The notes under the pieces are model-generated. The model saw nothing but the letters and a program-made list of their open reading frames with translations. It made no database searches and was not told where the DNA came from. From contig JAQIBJ010000005.1 of the NCBI GenBank assembly GCA_027859085.1, positions 1-55,160 of the forward strand: 55,160 nucleotides of DNA, in the 5' to 3' direction. Numbering within the stretch: position 1 is the stretch's first letter; each line of letters starts with the position of its first letter. Both the position numbers and the translations under genes were made by a program. The stretch is from Mycoplasmatota bacterium. GTDB lineage: Bacteria > Bacillota_I > Bacilli_A > Izemoplasmatales > Hujiaoplasmataceae. Of this stretch, positions 41,615-50,474 are shown one piece after another.

Positions 41615-43333
41615 ATGGTAAATTTAAAAATCAATAATATTGATATTCAAGCAAAAGAAAATACTACAATTCTTGAAGCAGCTAGACAAAACCATATAGA
41701 TATTCCAACATTATGTAACTATCCAGATTTATCTATTAAATCTGAATGTAGAGTTTGTGTTGTTGAAATAAATGGTCAAAAGAAATTACACACTTCATGT
41801 TCTACTGTTGTTAAAGATGGAATGGTAGTCAAAACCAATTCACCTAAAGTATTAAATTCTCGCAAAACTATTATAGAATTAATTTTAGCAAATCATGATG
41901 CAAATTGCACTGCATGTCCTAAAAACTATAACTGTGAGTTACAATCCCTAGCCAATAAATTAGGTATTGATAAAAACAGATTCCCAACTGTATTAGATAT
42001 ACAACCAATTGATAATGAAAATCCAGTGTTGATTAGAAATATTAATCGTTGTATTAAATGCGGTCGTTGTATTGATATGTGTAAAAATGTACAATCAATG
42101 GGTGTATTAGATGTAATGGGACGAAGCAAAGACATGAAGATAACTCCTGCCTATGGTAAATTCTTAACAGATGAATTCTGTACTTACTGTGGACAATGTT
42201 CTAGTGTATGTCCAGTGGGTGCCATTATTGAAAATGATGATACTGATAGAGTATGGGAAGCATTAAACAATCCAAGTTTGCATGTTATTGTGCAAGTAGC
42301 ACCTGCTGTTAGAGTTTCTCTTGGAGAAGAACTCGGTATGGAGCCTGGATCAATTGTAACAGAAAAAGTTGTTGCAGCATTAAAATACTTAGGCTTTGAT
42401 GGTGTATTCGATACAGACTTTACTGCAGATTTAACAATTATTGAAGAAGGCAATGAACTTATCGAACGCATTACAAATGGTGGAACACTTCCAATGATGA
42501 CTTCTTGTTGTCCTGGATGGATTAATTTCGCTGAACAAAAGTATCCTGAAATATTAGATAATATTTCGTCATGTAAATCACCTCAACAAATGTTTGGCGC
42601 ATTAGCTAAATCATATTATCCGAAAAAAATGAAATTAAAACCAGATGATATATTTGTTGTTTCAATTATGCCTTGTACAGCAAAGAAATATGAAGCACAA
42701 AGAGATGAAATGAAAATTGATAATGTTCATTCTGACGTAGATGTTGTTTTAACCACAAGAGAATTAGGCAAAATGATTCGACAAATGGGTATCAATTTTG
42801 AAAACATTGAAGAAGTTCCTTTTGACAAACCATTCGGTATTACAACCGGTGCTGCTGCAATATTTGGAGCCACTGGTGGTGTCATGGAAGCTGCATTAAG
42901 AACTGTTTACGAAGTTGTGAACAAAGAAGAATTGACTGATATCAACTTCACTGCTGTAAGAGGAACAGAAGGCATTAAAGAAGCCGAGGTTGAAATTGGT
43001 GGTCAAAAAATCAAAGTTGCAGTTGCTCATACTTTGGAAAATGCTAAAACATTAAGTGAGCAAGTGAAAAACGGAACATCACCTTATACGTTTATTGAAA
43101 TAATGACTTGTCCTGGCGGATGTATTGGTGGTGGCGGTCAACCTTACGGAACGACCAAAGCAGTTAGAGATAAACGTATTGAAGCAATTTATCAAGTGGA
43201 TGAAAATATGCCAATTAGAAAATCACATAAAAATCCTGATATCATTGCTTTGTATGATGAATATTTATTAAAACCTCTTGGAAAAAAATCTCATCACTTA
43301 CTTCATACACATTACTCTTCAAGAAAAAAATAA
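41615..43333 (+). CDS. hydA: [FeFe]-hydrogenase catalytic subunit
   Basis: Reversible proton reduction/H2 oxidation. Domains in order: [2Fe-2S] ferredoxin (Cys34, 45, 48, 62); His-Cys3 [4Fe-4S] (His94, Cys98, 101, 107); two [4Fe-4S] (Cys146/149/152/156 and Cys189/192/195/199); H-cluster domain with L1 TSCCPGW (296-302, proton-relay Cys298/299 region), L2 MPCTAKKYE (352-360) and L3 TCPGGCIGGGGQP (498-510). Complete group A enzyme of 572 residues with a short basic tail. The maturases HydE, HydF, HydG are not in this window. With the NuoE/F-like subunits it would evolve H2 from NADH, possibly together with ferredoxin. Confidence 0.97.
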   Translation: MVNLKINNIDIQAKENTTILEAARQNHIDIPTLCNYPDLSIKSECRVCVVEINGQKKLHTSCSTVVKDGMVVKTNSPKVLNSRKTIIELILANHDANCTACPKNYNCELQSLANKLGIDKNRFPTVLDIQPIDNENPVLIRNINRCIKCGRCIDMCKNVQSMGVLDVMGRSKDMKITPAYGKFLTDEFCTYCGQCSSVCPVGAIIENDDTDRVWEALNNPSLHVIVQVAPAVRVSLGEELGMEPGSIVTEKVVAALKYLGFDGVFDTDFTADLTIIEEGNELIERITNGGTLPMMTSCCPGWINFAEQKYPEILDNISSCKSPQQMFGALAKSYYPKKMKLKPDDIFVVSIMPCTAKKYEAQRDEMKIDNVHSDVDVVLTTRELGKMIRQMGINFENIEEVPFDKPFGITTGAAAIFGATGGVMEAALRTVYEVVNKEELTDINFTAVRGTEGIKEAEVEIGGQKIKVAVAHTLENAKTLSEQVKNGTSPYTFIEIMTCPGGCIGGGGQPYGTTKAVRDKRIEAIYQVDENMPIRKSHKNPDIIALYDEYLLKPLGKKSHHLLHTHYSSRKK

Positions 43334-43340
43334 ATATAAT

Positions 43341-43370
43341 AGATGGTTGCTTAGCAATCATCTTTTTTTT
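43341..43370 (+). terminator. Terminator of the hydrogenase operon
   Basis: AGATGGTTGC-TTA-GCAATCATCT (10-bp stem, one G-T pair) plus eight T. Confidence 0.92.
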
Positions 43371-43427
43371 ATGGATATATTTAAAACTGTCAGGTAAAAT
43401 ATTTGATTATTTGACGAAAATAATATT

Positions 43428-45077
43428 TCAATCACTTTCTTCATTATATTCTGAGAGTGGTTTTAAGTAATCAATCCAATAATTCGATCTGAATTCTATA
43501 AGGTATGCCTCAACAGAATCATCAGGAACATATATATTTGGTTGTTCCACATACACAAATGGATCTTCTTCAGTGCGCGCTCTATTTAATAATTGGAATT
43601 GCATATCAGGGAGATCTCCATCATTGATAGAACGTCTAATAATAACTGATTTTACCTGGCTTTCTCCAACAATATTATGACCAATCTCTTGAATACTAGA
43701 AGGAATGTCTAGTACCTGTAATGAAGTAATGGAATAAAAAGCTTCTAAAGCAATCACTTTTAAACCATCGTTTAGAATCAAATTTGTTAAGACTTCATTA
43801 TAAGCAAATGCACGGTAATCCACTTGATTTGTACTTTCGGGTAATGCATAAGAAGTTTGACTTCTTCCGTTAGGATAAGCTATTAATATATCATCTGTTT
43901 TTGAAAATAAAACGCCATCAATAGTCGTTAATTCATCATTTTCTTCAGCAACAAAGAAGTTTTCTAATTTCAACATACCACTAAAACTGCCTGGATCATA
44001 TTGAAGATTTTCATGGATATATAACTCTTCAAGATAATTGTTTCTAATAAATGCATTTCCTATAACTCTCGTGACATAATCTGGAATGGTGTATGTCGTA
44101 TCTTCTATTCCGCTTGGATAAAGATAAAGAATTGACTTATCTTTACTAAACAATATTCCATTTTCTGATGTTAAATACTCATTCCTAGGATCAACAGTGA
44201 TTTCTTTTAAATTTGGTGTGTTTTCAAATAATCGACCAGTAATATATTGAATACCAGGAGGAAGCTCAATTGATTCCAATGAATCAGCATCTTTAAACGC
44301 ATAATTATAGATAACTTGATGATATGCTTCCGGTATAAATTCTAAATCTAGAACAACTAAATACGTAAAATATTCAACGCCTTCTAGAATCACTGAATTA
44401 CTTAAGGATGAAGAAATGATAGGACATCCTTCACTATAAACTATATCATTCCCTTGGTTACTTGTTGATGCAACTTCACAAGCATCACCATATTCTTCAA
44501 GTAATTCATCCAATTCAGAAGATGAATACACTTTTACAGTAGTTCCACTTGGTGTACCATAAAATGAAACATCTCTTAATGCATCTGCATCTTCAAATGC
44601 AAAAGGCTGTATATAAGTAATTGAAATGGGTATTTCTATGACTTCAACAGTACTTCCAGTAAAAGCATTCATATAAATAGACTTGATTCTATGGCCATTA
44701 ATTTCTGCAGGAATTTTCAAATAAATGGCTTCACCCGAATAATTTAAGATATTGGCCTGGTCATCAAGTTCCCCAATAAAATTTATATTAAACACTTCTT
44801 CAATGTTTTCAAACTTAGCTGTTAGAGTAGTATCACTTTCAATAACATATGTAAAATAATGATTTGAATCACCATCATTCCAACCAACAAAAATTCTATC
44901 TTCTTCTTCAAGGACTGGTAATTCTACTTCCTGAGAATATAAATCAGCCATTTCTTGATACACTGTCCCATCCTCATTCATTAATAATAATGTATGTCTT
45001 TCAGATGTGTTACTACAGCCGTTCAAAAAAATTATAATGGCTAAAAATACGATTGTTAAGATTGATTTATATTTCAT
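43428..45077 (-). CDS. BspA-type leucine-rich-repeat lipoprotein with InlB-like B-repeat
   Basis: Surface lipoprotein of 549 residues; lipobox Cys21 (LNGC). Residues about 28-92 match the Listeria-Bacteroides B-repeat pattern (VGW near 65, DTTLTAKFE at its end). From about 130 onward there are LRR_5/BspA repeats (IPAEINGHRIKSIYMNAFTG, IPISITYIQPFAFEDADAL, IPDYVTRVIGNAFIRN, IPSSIQEIG), interrupted by an insert near 190-235. Typical of adhesion or carbohydrate/protein-binding surface proteins. SD AAAGGAA. Confidence 0.88.
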   Translation of the reverse strand: MKYKSILTIVFLAIIIFLNGCSNTSERHTLLLMNEDGTVYQEMADLYSQEVELPVLEEEDRIFVGWNDGDSNHYFTYVIESDTTLTAKFENIEEVFNINFIGELDDQANILNYSGEAIYLKIPAEINGHRIKSIYMNAFTGSTVEVIEIPISITYIQPFAFEDADALRDVSFYGTPSGTTVKVYSSSELDELLEEYGDACEVASTSNQGNDIVYSEGCPIISSSLSNSVILEGVEYFTYLVVLDLEFIPEAYHQVIYNYAFKDADSLESIELPPGIQYITGRLFENTPNLKEITVDPRNEYLTSENGILFSKDKSILYLYPSGIEDTTYTIPDYVTRVIGNAFIRNNYLEELYIHENLQYDPGSFSGMLKLENFFVAEENDELTTIDGVLFSKTDDILIAYPNGRSQTSYALPESTNQVDYRAFAYNEVLTNLILNDGLKVIALEAFYSITSLQVLDIPSSIQEIGHNIVGESQVKSVIIRRSINDGDLPDMQFQLLNRARTEEDPFVYVEQPNIYVPDDSVEAYLIEFRSNYWIDYLKPLSEYNEESD

Positions 45078-45239
45078 ACCTATATTCCTTTCTGATTGTT
45101 TTTATTATGAATATTATAACATAATAATCATTAGCAGACATTATTTTCATTAAAATAGAAACTATTTATTATTTAAAAACAATAGAAATAAAGATGCGGT
45201 TTGTATATTAAATTATACCTTAAAAATATAATCTAATAA

Positions 45240-45287
45240 GAGGTCACTGATATGCATATGATTTCTCATAAATGCTTCAGTGACCTC
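45240..45287. terminator. Long hairpin downstream of the DUF4349 gene
   Basis: GAGGTCACTGA...TCAGTGACCTC, 11-bp perfect stem with a 26-base loop that can pair further (GCAT/ATGC). It begins 18 bases after the stop codon, but the tail (TTATTAG) is T-poor. Confidence 0.6.
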
Positions 45288-45305
45288 AAAATATACATTT
45301 ATTAA

Positions 45306-46112
45306 TTAAGATTTAGGTTCTTTTTTCTCTTTTTTATGTTTGCGTTTTTTGATTAAAAAATAAATACCATAGCCTGTGGGAACTAGAATAAGAATAAAAG
45401 GCAATATAGTAGCTAGTACAATTAGTAAAAAGTCAAAAAAGACAATCACTGCGTTCACACCGTTGCCAAATGATGTAAATAAACGATTAATAAATGGGCT
45501 TTTTGATGACGCACGTGACTGATAGATGGTTACATCTACTTCACTATAATCTACCAGACTATCAAAGGTATTCAATGTTCCTTCAAGCGCTAATAATTCT
45601 GTTTCAATCTCACCTAAGCGCTCATTAATCGTAATCATTTCATTCAACGAGGCATCTTCATAAAGGTCAATAAGTCGATCATATTGTGCTTCAAGAGCAG
45701 CGATTCGATTCGTTGTATCAAGATATTCAAGAGATATATCATTACCTGTTTTACTATAGAAGGTAACATCAAATGAATCATCAATACTTTGAACAAATTG
45801 ATCCAATCGTTCTGATTTGATTCTGATTTTAAATGATGCTTGTGTATCTCTAATATTTTCATAATCAAACCATTCATCAGCATTAACATTTGATTTAAGT
45901 GTTTCAATGCTTTCTTCTAAATCTCTTGTATAAACAGATAAATCAACGGAGTAAATAATTTTTCGTTCAGGAACGCCTTCTGCTAAATACTCTATTTCAG
46001 AATCATTTTCAGGAGCCCCACTTTCAAGTTGGCCTAGATCACTTGCACCACATCCTCCAAAAAGAAATAAACCAACAAATAAAAGACTTAAAAATATAGT
46101 GCGTTTTTTCAT
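45306..46112 (-). CDS. DUF4349 lipoprotein
   Basis: Lipobox Cys21 (FGGC); a beta-alpha domain beginning RKIIYSVDLSVYTRDLEESIETL, a coiled coil (about 125-175, LEYLDTTNRIAALEAQYDRLIDL-like), then a C-terminal membrane helix (about 225-250) and a Lys-rich tail. This is the DUF4349 layout; the function is unknown. ATG 46112 has SD AAAGGTGG; an ATG at 46148 has none. Confidence 0.87.
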   Translation of the reverse strand: MKKRTIFLSLLFVGLFLFGGCGASDLGQLESGAPENDSEIEYLAEGVPERKIIYSVDLSVYTRDLEESIETLKSNVNADEWFDYENIRDTQASFKIRIKSERLDQFVQSIDDSFDVTFYSKTGNDISLEYLDTTNRIAALEAQYDRLIDLYEDASLNEMITINERLGEIETELLALEGTLNTFDSLVDYSEVDVTIYQSRASSKSPFINRLFTSFGNGVNAVIVFFDFLLIVLATILPFILILVPTGYGIYFLIKKRKHKKEKKEPKS

Positions 46113-46281
46113 TTGATTACCACCTTTATTATATTTATATGTAAACATATTACATTATATTATTGAAAAATAGAAGAGCTTAATAAGAATTAATTCAGGT
46201 TTTTAAATTTTAAATATTGGTTACTCTATATTATATTATTTTATTAATATATCTTGAGATATTTCTTAGCTTAAATCTCGA

Positions 46282-46312
46282 AATGTTAACCCTAAACTAA
46301 TTGGTTAACATT
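46282..46312. terminator. Hairpin after the TM2-like gene
   Basis: AATGTTAACC-N11-GGTTAACATT, 10-bp perfect stem 18 bases after the stop codon, no T-run on the minus strand. Could be a 3'-end stabiliser or an operator-like palindrome. Confidence 0.45.
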
Positions 46313-46330
46313 ACATAGTCATCATTAAAC

Positions 46331-46900
46331 TTAAATCTTTTTAAACAATATCCAAAGTCCTTCGCACCAAGATATTGCTACAACAATTATAATTACAGGA
46401 AAATTATAAGATGTAAAATATATATATGCTGTAATAATCTGATATATATATTCTATACTTATTATTACCACTACAAATCCCCACTCAACAATACCGCGTT
46501 TTAAGTTTCCTAAGTATATATTATGTAAACCAAACGGCAATAAAAAAGCTAATATTAATGCCTTATTCTTTTTAGGCTTTGGTGGATTATTTATATCATA
46601 AAAACGGAAATCGTCGCCATCCTTTACTTTATACCAAAGCAAATAGATGAGTCCTTCGCTTGTTATCCACGCAATATAAAATGGGGCAACAATAAAAAAT
46701 ATAAATGGCGGGGTAAATAATAACAGGAACAATGCAATCCCCACTTGAACCAAGGCTTTTATATGGTAACCCAAATAAAAATTATGAATCCCCACAGGAA
46801 AAACAAAGGATAGAATAAACACGATGACTCGTGAACGTTTTGAAGTAGCTTTCTTGTTCGCATCAGATACTCTTTCATATACATTCGCTCTAGTTTCCAT
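46331..46900 (-). CDS. Membrane protein with two TM2-like repeats
   Basis: 189 residues. Two similar hairpins: FVFPVGIHNFYLGYHIKALVQ (about 32-52) and FLLPFGLHNIYLGNLKRGIVE (about 118-138), each a TM2-domain-like helix pair with a Gly/His-Asn-x-Tyr-Leu-Gly turn. A PKPKKN linker joins them. The function of TM2 proteins is unknown. SD GGCAGG. Confidence 0.78.
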   Translation of the reverse strand: METRANVYERVSDANKKATSKRSRVIVFILSFVFPVGIHNFYLGYHIKALVQVGIALFLLLFTPPFIFFIVAPFYIAWITSEGLIYLLWYKVKDGDDFRFYDINNPPKPKKNKALILAFLLPFGLHNIYLGNLKRGIVEWGFVVVIISIEYIYQIITAYIYFTSYNFPVIIIVVAISWCEGLWILFKKI

Positions 46901-47092
46901 AATTACCTGCCTTTATAAAAAAATTTAAACAAATCGCATGATTTTATGTAATGTGTAATAAGATTTTATTTTTATACAATGTAACATTATAATGGAAATC
47001 ATTAAATGGGTTCAAAAAAATAAATCTAATAACTATATGTTCTTCAGTCGTCTTTATTTATACTGATGTTCTTAAGCAATAATAAGATTTTG

Positions 47093-48370
47093 TTAAGTTG
47101 TTTTAGCCAACTCAACAATTCTCGAATATTCACGTAAAGCATATTTACCATCATGTGATTCACCAACAATTATTCTAGACATATCCCCAGCTTTAGTAAC
47201 ACGGATAATTCCTGCCTTGGCAAGTTTATCAGAAAGTTCACTTACATCTTCTTTATTGCATAATAAGCTTGCGGTTTGTAAATGATTTTTATGGGGTTTA
47301 ATTTTTTCTATAATAATTTCTCTAGGCAGTGATTTTACCCATACATTTCTAAAAAGCATTGATAATTCTAATTCATGATCATCTGATACAATGACACTCA
47401 TGCCCTTTTCATCATAGATTACTTGATGAGTTTCATGCTGTTCAAGTTTGGCATTATATATTTCAATTGTATTTTTGCCTCTCATCCCTAAAGAGACAAG
47501 CTTATGTTTTTTTGATTCTTCAACCAATATATCAAAAAATTTCTTAGCAAAACTTTTTACTTGATCCATATTTTTAGAATCTACAAATATACCTTGACAT
47601 GAAGAACAAAGCACTTGATTTGTCATTGCTATATGACCGGCAAGTCTTTTTAAATCCTTTTCTGATGCATCTAAAGTTGCATAAGCAAATGATAATTTAT
47701 GGCCCCACTCAATAATTTTGGTGTTCACAGAAGCCATACTCCTAGCAGCCTTAACCGCTACATCCCCACCCCAAACAATTATCGCATCAGCTATATCAGC
47801 AAATATTTTTAATGTTTCAGTTTCAGTTGATGGCACATCAAAAACATAAATATAATTTTTTAGTTTGGGTTCTATATTGATGAGCTCAGATAGCAACTTA
47901 ACAGACATACCTCGATCACCTGATGGCAATTTTAAAATATTAATATTTCCTGCTAATAAACCTTCGATTACAGAATATGCAGGTAATACATCTACGTTCC
48001 CTGCAGCTATATGAAACAAAATCCCTAAAGGACAGATCTTTCTTCTATTATCTTTATCTAAATCTGGTAAATGTTCAAAATTATTACCCAATTCAATTTC
48101 ACATTTTTTTATTAATGAATCCTTCTCAAACATAGGTATTGATTCTATAAAATAATCGTAAGGAATATCAAACTCAGTTAACAAAGGCAGAATAATATCA
48201 TTATATTCACCTGCTTTAACTTTTCTTGCTAATATATCACAAGCGTTGATCACTTCCATTGTATTCAATTCTTCAGAATGGTTAATGGTTTGATAACAAT
48301 CTATTTTCAACTGATCAATTAATTTCATTTGTAATTCATCAGTAAATATTTCACCTTGATATAATATCAT
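47093..48370 (-). CDS. luxC: LuxC-like acyl-CoA/acyl-ACP reductase
   Basis: Fatty acyl reductase of the LuxC family (aldehyde-dehydrogenase superfamily), 425 residues. Seen: AAGNVDVLPAYSVIEGLLAGN (start of the nucleotide fold), LKLPSGDRG, the catalytic Cys255 in NQVLCSSCQG, and a LuxC-type C-terminal domain. Reduces an enzyme-bound acyl group to aldehyde with NADPH. Follows luxE by 12 bases; no luciferase (luxAB) or luxD is present, so a non-luminescent aldehyde or alcohol pathway is likely. Confidence 0.9.
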   Translation of the reverse strand: MILYQGEIFTDELQMKLIDQLKIDCYQTINHSEELNTMEVINACDILARKVKAGEYNDIILPLLTEFDIPYDYFIESIPMFEKDSLIKKCEIELGNNFEHLPDLDKDNRRKICPLGILFHIAAGNVDVLPAYSVIEGLLAGNINILKLPSGDRGMSVKLLSELINIEPKLKNYIYVFDVPSTETETLKIFADIADAIIVWGGDVAVKAARSMASVNTKIIEWGHKLSFAYATLDASEKDLKRLAGHIAMTNQVLCSSCQGIFVDSKNMDQVKSFAKKFFDILVEESKKHKLVSLGMRGKNTIEIYNAKLEQHETHQVIYDEKGMSVIVSDDHELELSMLFRNVWVKSLPREIIIEKIKPHKNHLQTASLLCNKEDVSELSDKLAKAGIIRVTKAGDMSRIIVGESHDGKYALREYSRIVELAKTT

Positions 48371-48382
48371 TTAATCCTCCTC

Positions 48383-49495
48383 CTATAAATCCAATAATTT
48401 TTCTGCACCAGCTGCACATGTCGTAATATCTTTAATCCCTACGCGACCAATAATCTCTAACCATGGCGATTTTTCACCACACTTACATCCTTCATTATGT
48501 AAGATACCTAAATCATCAGTCATGACAGATAATAAAGGTGTCGCTTTAACCATTGGTGTCATTAAATTTATTAATCCCATTTGCCCATGTGGTAAGGGTT
48601 CTAATGTATCTATATCTCTTATTACCACTCTTGAATAAACTGGAATATGAAAATGATGGTGGCGACAATCAGTATACAATATTGGATGTTCAACGGCTCC
48701 AAAAAATTCAACACAATTCGTGTCTTTAACACCTAAAACTTCTTTTACTAAAGCATAAAATGATTCTTTATCTACCTTTTCAGCATAAAATTGTTTCCAA
48801 CCCCCACCAATAGTAATTTTAGATTTTTTATGTAATTTTAAGCGAATACCTTCCGACTTCATTTCTTTTAAAAGAAAATAAGTATAGGCTGGAAAACCAA
48901 TTGTTCTTACAGGTCTATGTTTTTTATCTGCCTCAATGAGTGCTTGTTTCACACGTTCTAAATCAACCACATACCCATCTTTTGTATATTTAATGGCAAA
49001 TACTTTTTTTCTTGAGGGTGCAACAAATGTAAAACCATTCGCAGTTTTTGCGATTCCTGCTTGATTACTTTTATGAGGCTCATAACCAAATATAATATAA
49101 GTAACTGGTCTTAATGACCAAAGTTTATGATACTTAAATGTTCTGACCACCATTTTAAAACCATACCATAGAGATTTAATATCCATACCTATTTTACTTC
49201 TCATACCTGAAGTCCCTGAAGATGTAGCTTTTATTGGCATTCTCTTTAAGGACATGGAAAACATCTCATGATGTTTATAATAAAGCGTTGGTATAAATGG
49301 CAATTGAAATAAATCCTCCATTGATTGGATATCTCTAGGATTAAAGGACGCCTCATCTAGTATTCTTTTATAATCAGCATTATGTTCAAAATGAAATATA
49401 GCGTTTTCACGCATCGCTTTAACAAATATTTCATTTGTCCTTTCTAAGTCATAAATCTTTCTTCTTGAAAATAATTTTCTTGTATATCGTCCCAT
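48383..49495 (-). CDS. luxE: LuxE-like acyl-protein synthetase
   Basis: ATP-dependent acyl-activating enzyme of the LuxE/PaaK type, 370 residues. The AMP-forming loop ATSSGTSGMRSKIGMD is near residue 90; TIGGGWKQF, CVEFFGAVEHPILYTDCRHHHFH and MTDDLGILHNEGCKCGE follow in LuxE order. It activates a fatty acid and hands it to LuxC. ATG 49495 with SD GAGAGG is preferred over 49534. First gene of the pair, immediately downstream of the ancestral tRNA terminator. Confidence 0.9.
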   Translation of the reverse strand: MGRYTRKLFSRRKIYDLERTNEIFVKAMRENAIFHFEHNADYKRILDEASFNPRDIQSMEDLFQLPFIPTLYYKHHEMFSMSLKRMPIKATSSGTSGMRSKIGMDIKSLWYGFKMVVRTFKYHKLWSLRPVTYIIFGYEPHKSNQAGIAKTANGFTFVAPSRKKVFAIKYTKDGYVVDLERVKQALIEADKKHRPVRTIGFPAYTYFLLKEMKSEGIRLKLHKKSKITIGGGWKQFYAEKVDKESFYALVKEVLGVKDTNCVEFFGAVEHPILYTDCRHHHFHIPVYSRVVIRDIDTLEPLPHGQMGLINLMTPMVKATPLLSVMTDDLGILHNEGCKCGEKSPWLEIIGRVGIKDITTCAAGAEKLLDL

Positions 49496-49519
49496 TTTAT
49501 ACCTCTCAATTATAGAAAT

Positions 49520-49528
49520 TATATCACA
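49520..49528 (-). promoter_or_regulatory. Extended -10 promoter of luxE-luxC
   Basis: TGATATAAT on the minus strand; start expected near 49513, SD GAGAGG at 49504-49509, leader about 18 bases. Confidence 0.65.
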
Positions 49529-49555
49529 CATCAATTAATTATGTCCTTGTAGGAT

Positions 49556-49621
49556 AAAAAAAGTTCCCTCCATCAGAGTGTATGGTTTAGTATACCATAT
49601 CTCCAACTTTCGGAGGCAACT
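49556..49621 (-). terminator. Ancestral tRNA terminator with alternative hairpins
   Basis: AGTTGCCTCC pairs with GGAGGGAACT (one mismatch) across a loop that itself contains ATGGT-N7-ACCAT, followed by TTTTTTT on the minus strand. CTCC...GGAG in the loop offers a competing fold. Directly follows the first tRNA 3' fragment and differs from the terminators after fragments 2 and 3. Confidence 0.65.
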
Positions 49622-49632
49622 TCATGATGAAA

Positions 49633-49693
49633 TGGTGGAACTAGAGGGACTTGAACCCACGACCCCTTGCACGTCAAGCAAATGTTCTAACTA
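49633..49693 (-). repeat. tRNA 3' fragment 1 (anticodon GAC, Val-like), attachment-site remnant
   Basis: Reads on the minus strand from the D-arm end (TTAGAACA) through the anticodon arm TTTGC-TTGACGT-GCAAG, variable loop, TTCAAGT T-loop and TAGTTCC acceptor to encoded CCA. The 5' acceptor strand and D-stem are absent, so it is not a functional tRNA. Near-identical copies lie at 51446 and 53424. The T-stem has a U-U at 50:64 in all copies. Confidence 0.85.
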
Positions 49694-49737
49694 TTAAAAA
49701 GGTCTAAAAATAGACGTTTATTTTATTTATAAGTCAG

Positions 49738-49770
49738 TTTGACCCTTATTTTGACCCTTGTTTGACCCTT
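49738..49770. repeat. Three TTTGACCCTT direct repeats (arm-site-like), unit 1
   Basis: TTTGACCCTT at 49738, 49750 and 49761 (periods 12 and 11), 45 bases inside the tRNA fragment. Resembles the arm-type sites of tyrosine integrases that flank tRNA att cores. Confidence 0.75.
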
Positions 49771-49813
49771 GTAAATTTAATAATTTTTCCTTGACTAAAT
49801 ATCATAAAAGATG

Positions 49814-49834
49814 GGACCATCAAATTGATGGTCC
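49814..49834. terminator. GGACCATC hairpin, unit 1
   Basis: GGACCATCA...TGATGGTCC 9-bp stem, conserved in all three units; the minus-strand tail is CATCTTTT. Acts as the cassette-end terminator on the minus strand, or is part of the att structure. Confidence 0.65.
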
Positions 49835-49891
49835 TTCTATTGAATTAATACTCGTCTATAACTTGATTAAACGATTAAATTTGTAATTTAT

Positions 49892-49924
49892 AAAATATGG
49901 ATAACGGTTTTGGAGGCCGAAAAT
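49892..49924. repeat. Conserved distal block, unit 1
   Basis: AAAATATGGATAACGGTTTTG followed by GAGGCCGAAAA. The first 20 bases recur at 51681-51700; the GGTTTTGGAGnCCGAAAA part recurs at 50478. Ends 14 bases before the cargo gene. Confidence 0.65.
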
Positions 49925-49937
49925 GCAATTATCTTTT

Positions 49938-50408
49938 CTATAACATAATTTCTTTTAATTCTTTAAGCTGTAAGATTCTCTCTTCTGATGCAATTTCATA
50001 ACTGTTTTCATGCGCTAAGTTGAGAACTTTTATTATGTAGTCTGAAGATACTATTACATGGTTTTTCATATGAGCAGTACTAACAGCATGTCCGAATGCT
50101 CTTAGGGCTGACTGCATTATCATATTATCTTGTTTTTTAGCATGTCTATGAATTTCAAAACAGATATGTCTTAATTCATTCATATTTATTAGTTTATCAT
50201 TATATAATTTATTGTATTCTATGCCTCTTTTTATGAGATCCACTGAACTTGCTTTGTATCCTATTAAATCCAAAATTCTAATTGCATTTTGGATTGCCCA
50301 TTTTGATGCTATTATTTTATTTTGAACTTCAATAATGTCAACTAGTATGCTTCTAATTTCAATATCATCAACTATTTTGATTTTTGATTTATTTTTTGAT
50401 TTATTCAT
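49938..50408 (-). CDS. Imm5-like putative immunity protein
   Basis: 156 residues, all-helical. AIQNAIRILDLI, HRHAKKQDNMIMQSALRAFGHAVSTAHMKNHVIVSSDY resembles the Imm5-like family of toxin-immunity proteins (conserved RAxGxAvxTxHmxxHa core), but I rank this as moderate. No signal peptide. SD GGTGG. It is the last gene of cassette 1 on the minus strand, downstream of an Ig-like lipoprotein and an RHS remnant, a typical position for an immunity gene. Confidence 0.6.
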   Translation of the reverse strand: MNKSKNKSKIKIVDDIEIRSILVDIIEVQNKIIASKWAIQNAIRILDLIGYKASSVDLIKRGIEYNKLYNDKLINMNELRHICFEIHRHAKKQDNMIMQSALRAFGHAVSTAHMKNHVIVSSDYIIKVLNLAHENSYEIASEERILQLKELKEIML

Positions 50409-50474
50409 ATTACCACCACAATAATTTTATCACAATAAAAGAAATCCGTAAATGACTTCAAAATTGAATTATCG

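Noticed and set aside
45644-45907. Minus-strand 87-codon frame inside the DUF4349 gene
   Set aside because: Out-of-frame shadow of the coiled-coil coding region with no initiation signal.
49633-49693. Functional tRNA genes at 49633, 51446 and 53424
   Set aside because: The 5' acceptor strand and D-stem are missing and the sequence upstream is not complementary to the acceptor end, so no cloverleaf can form.
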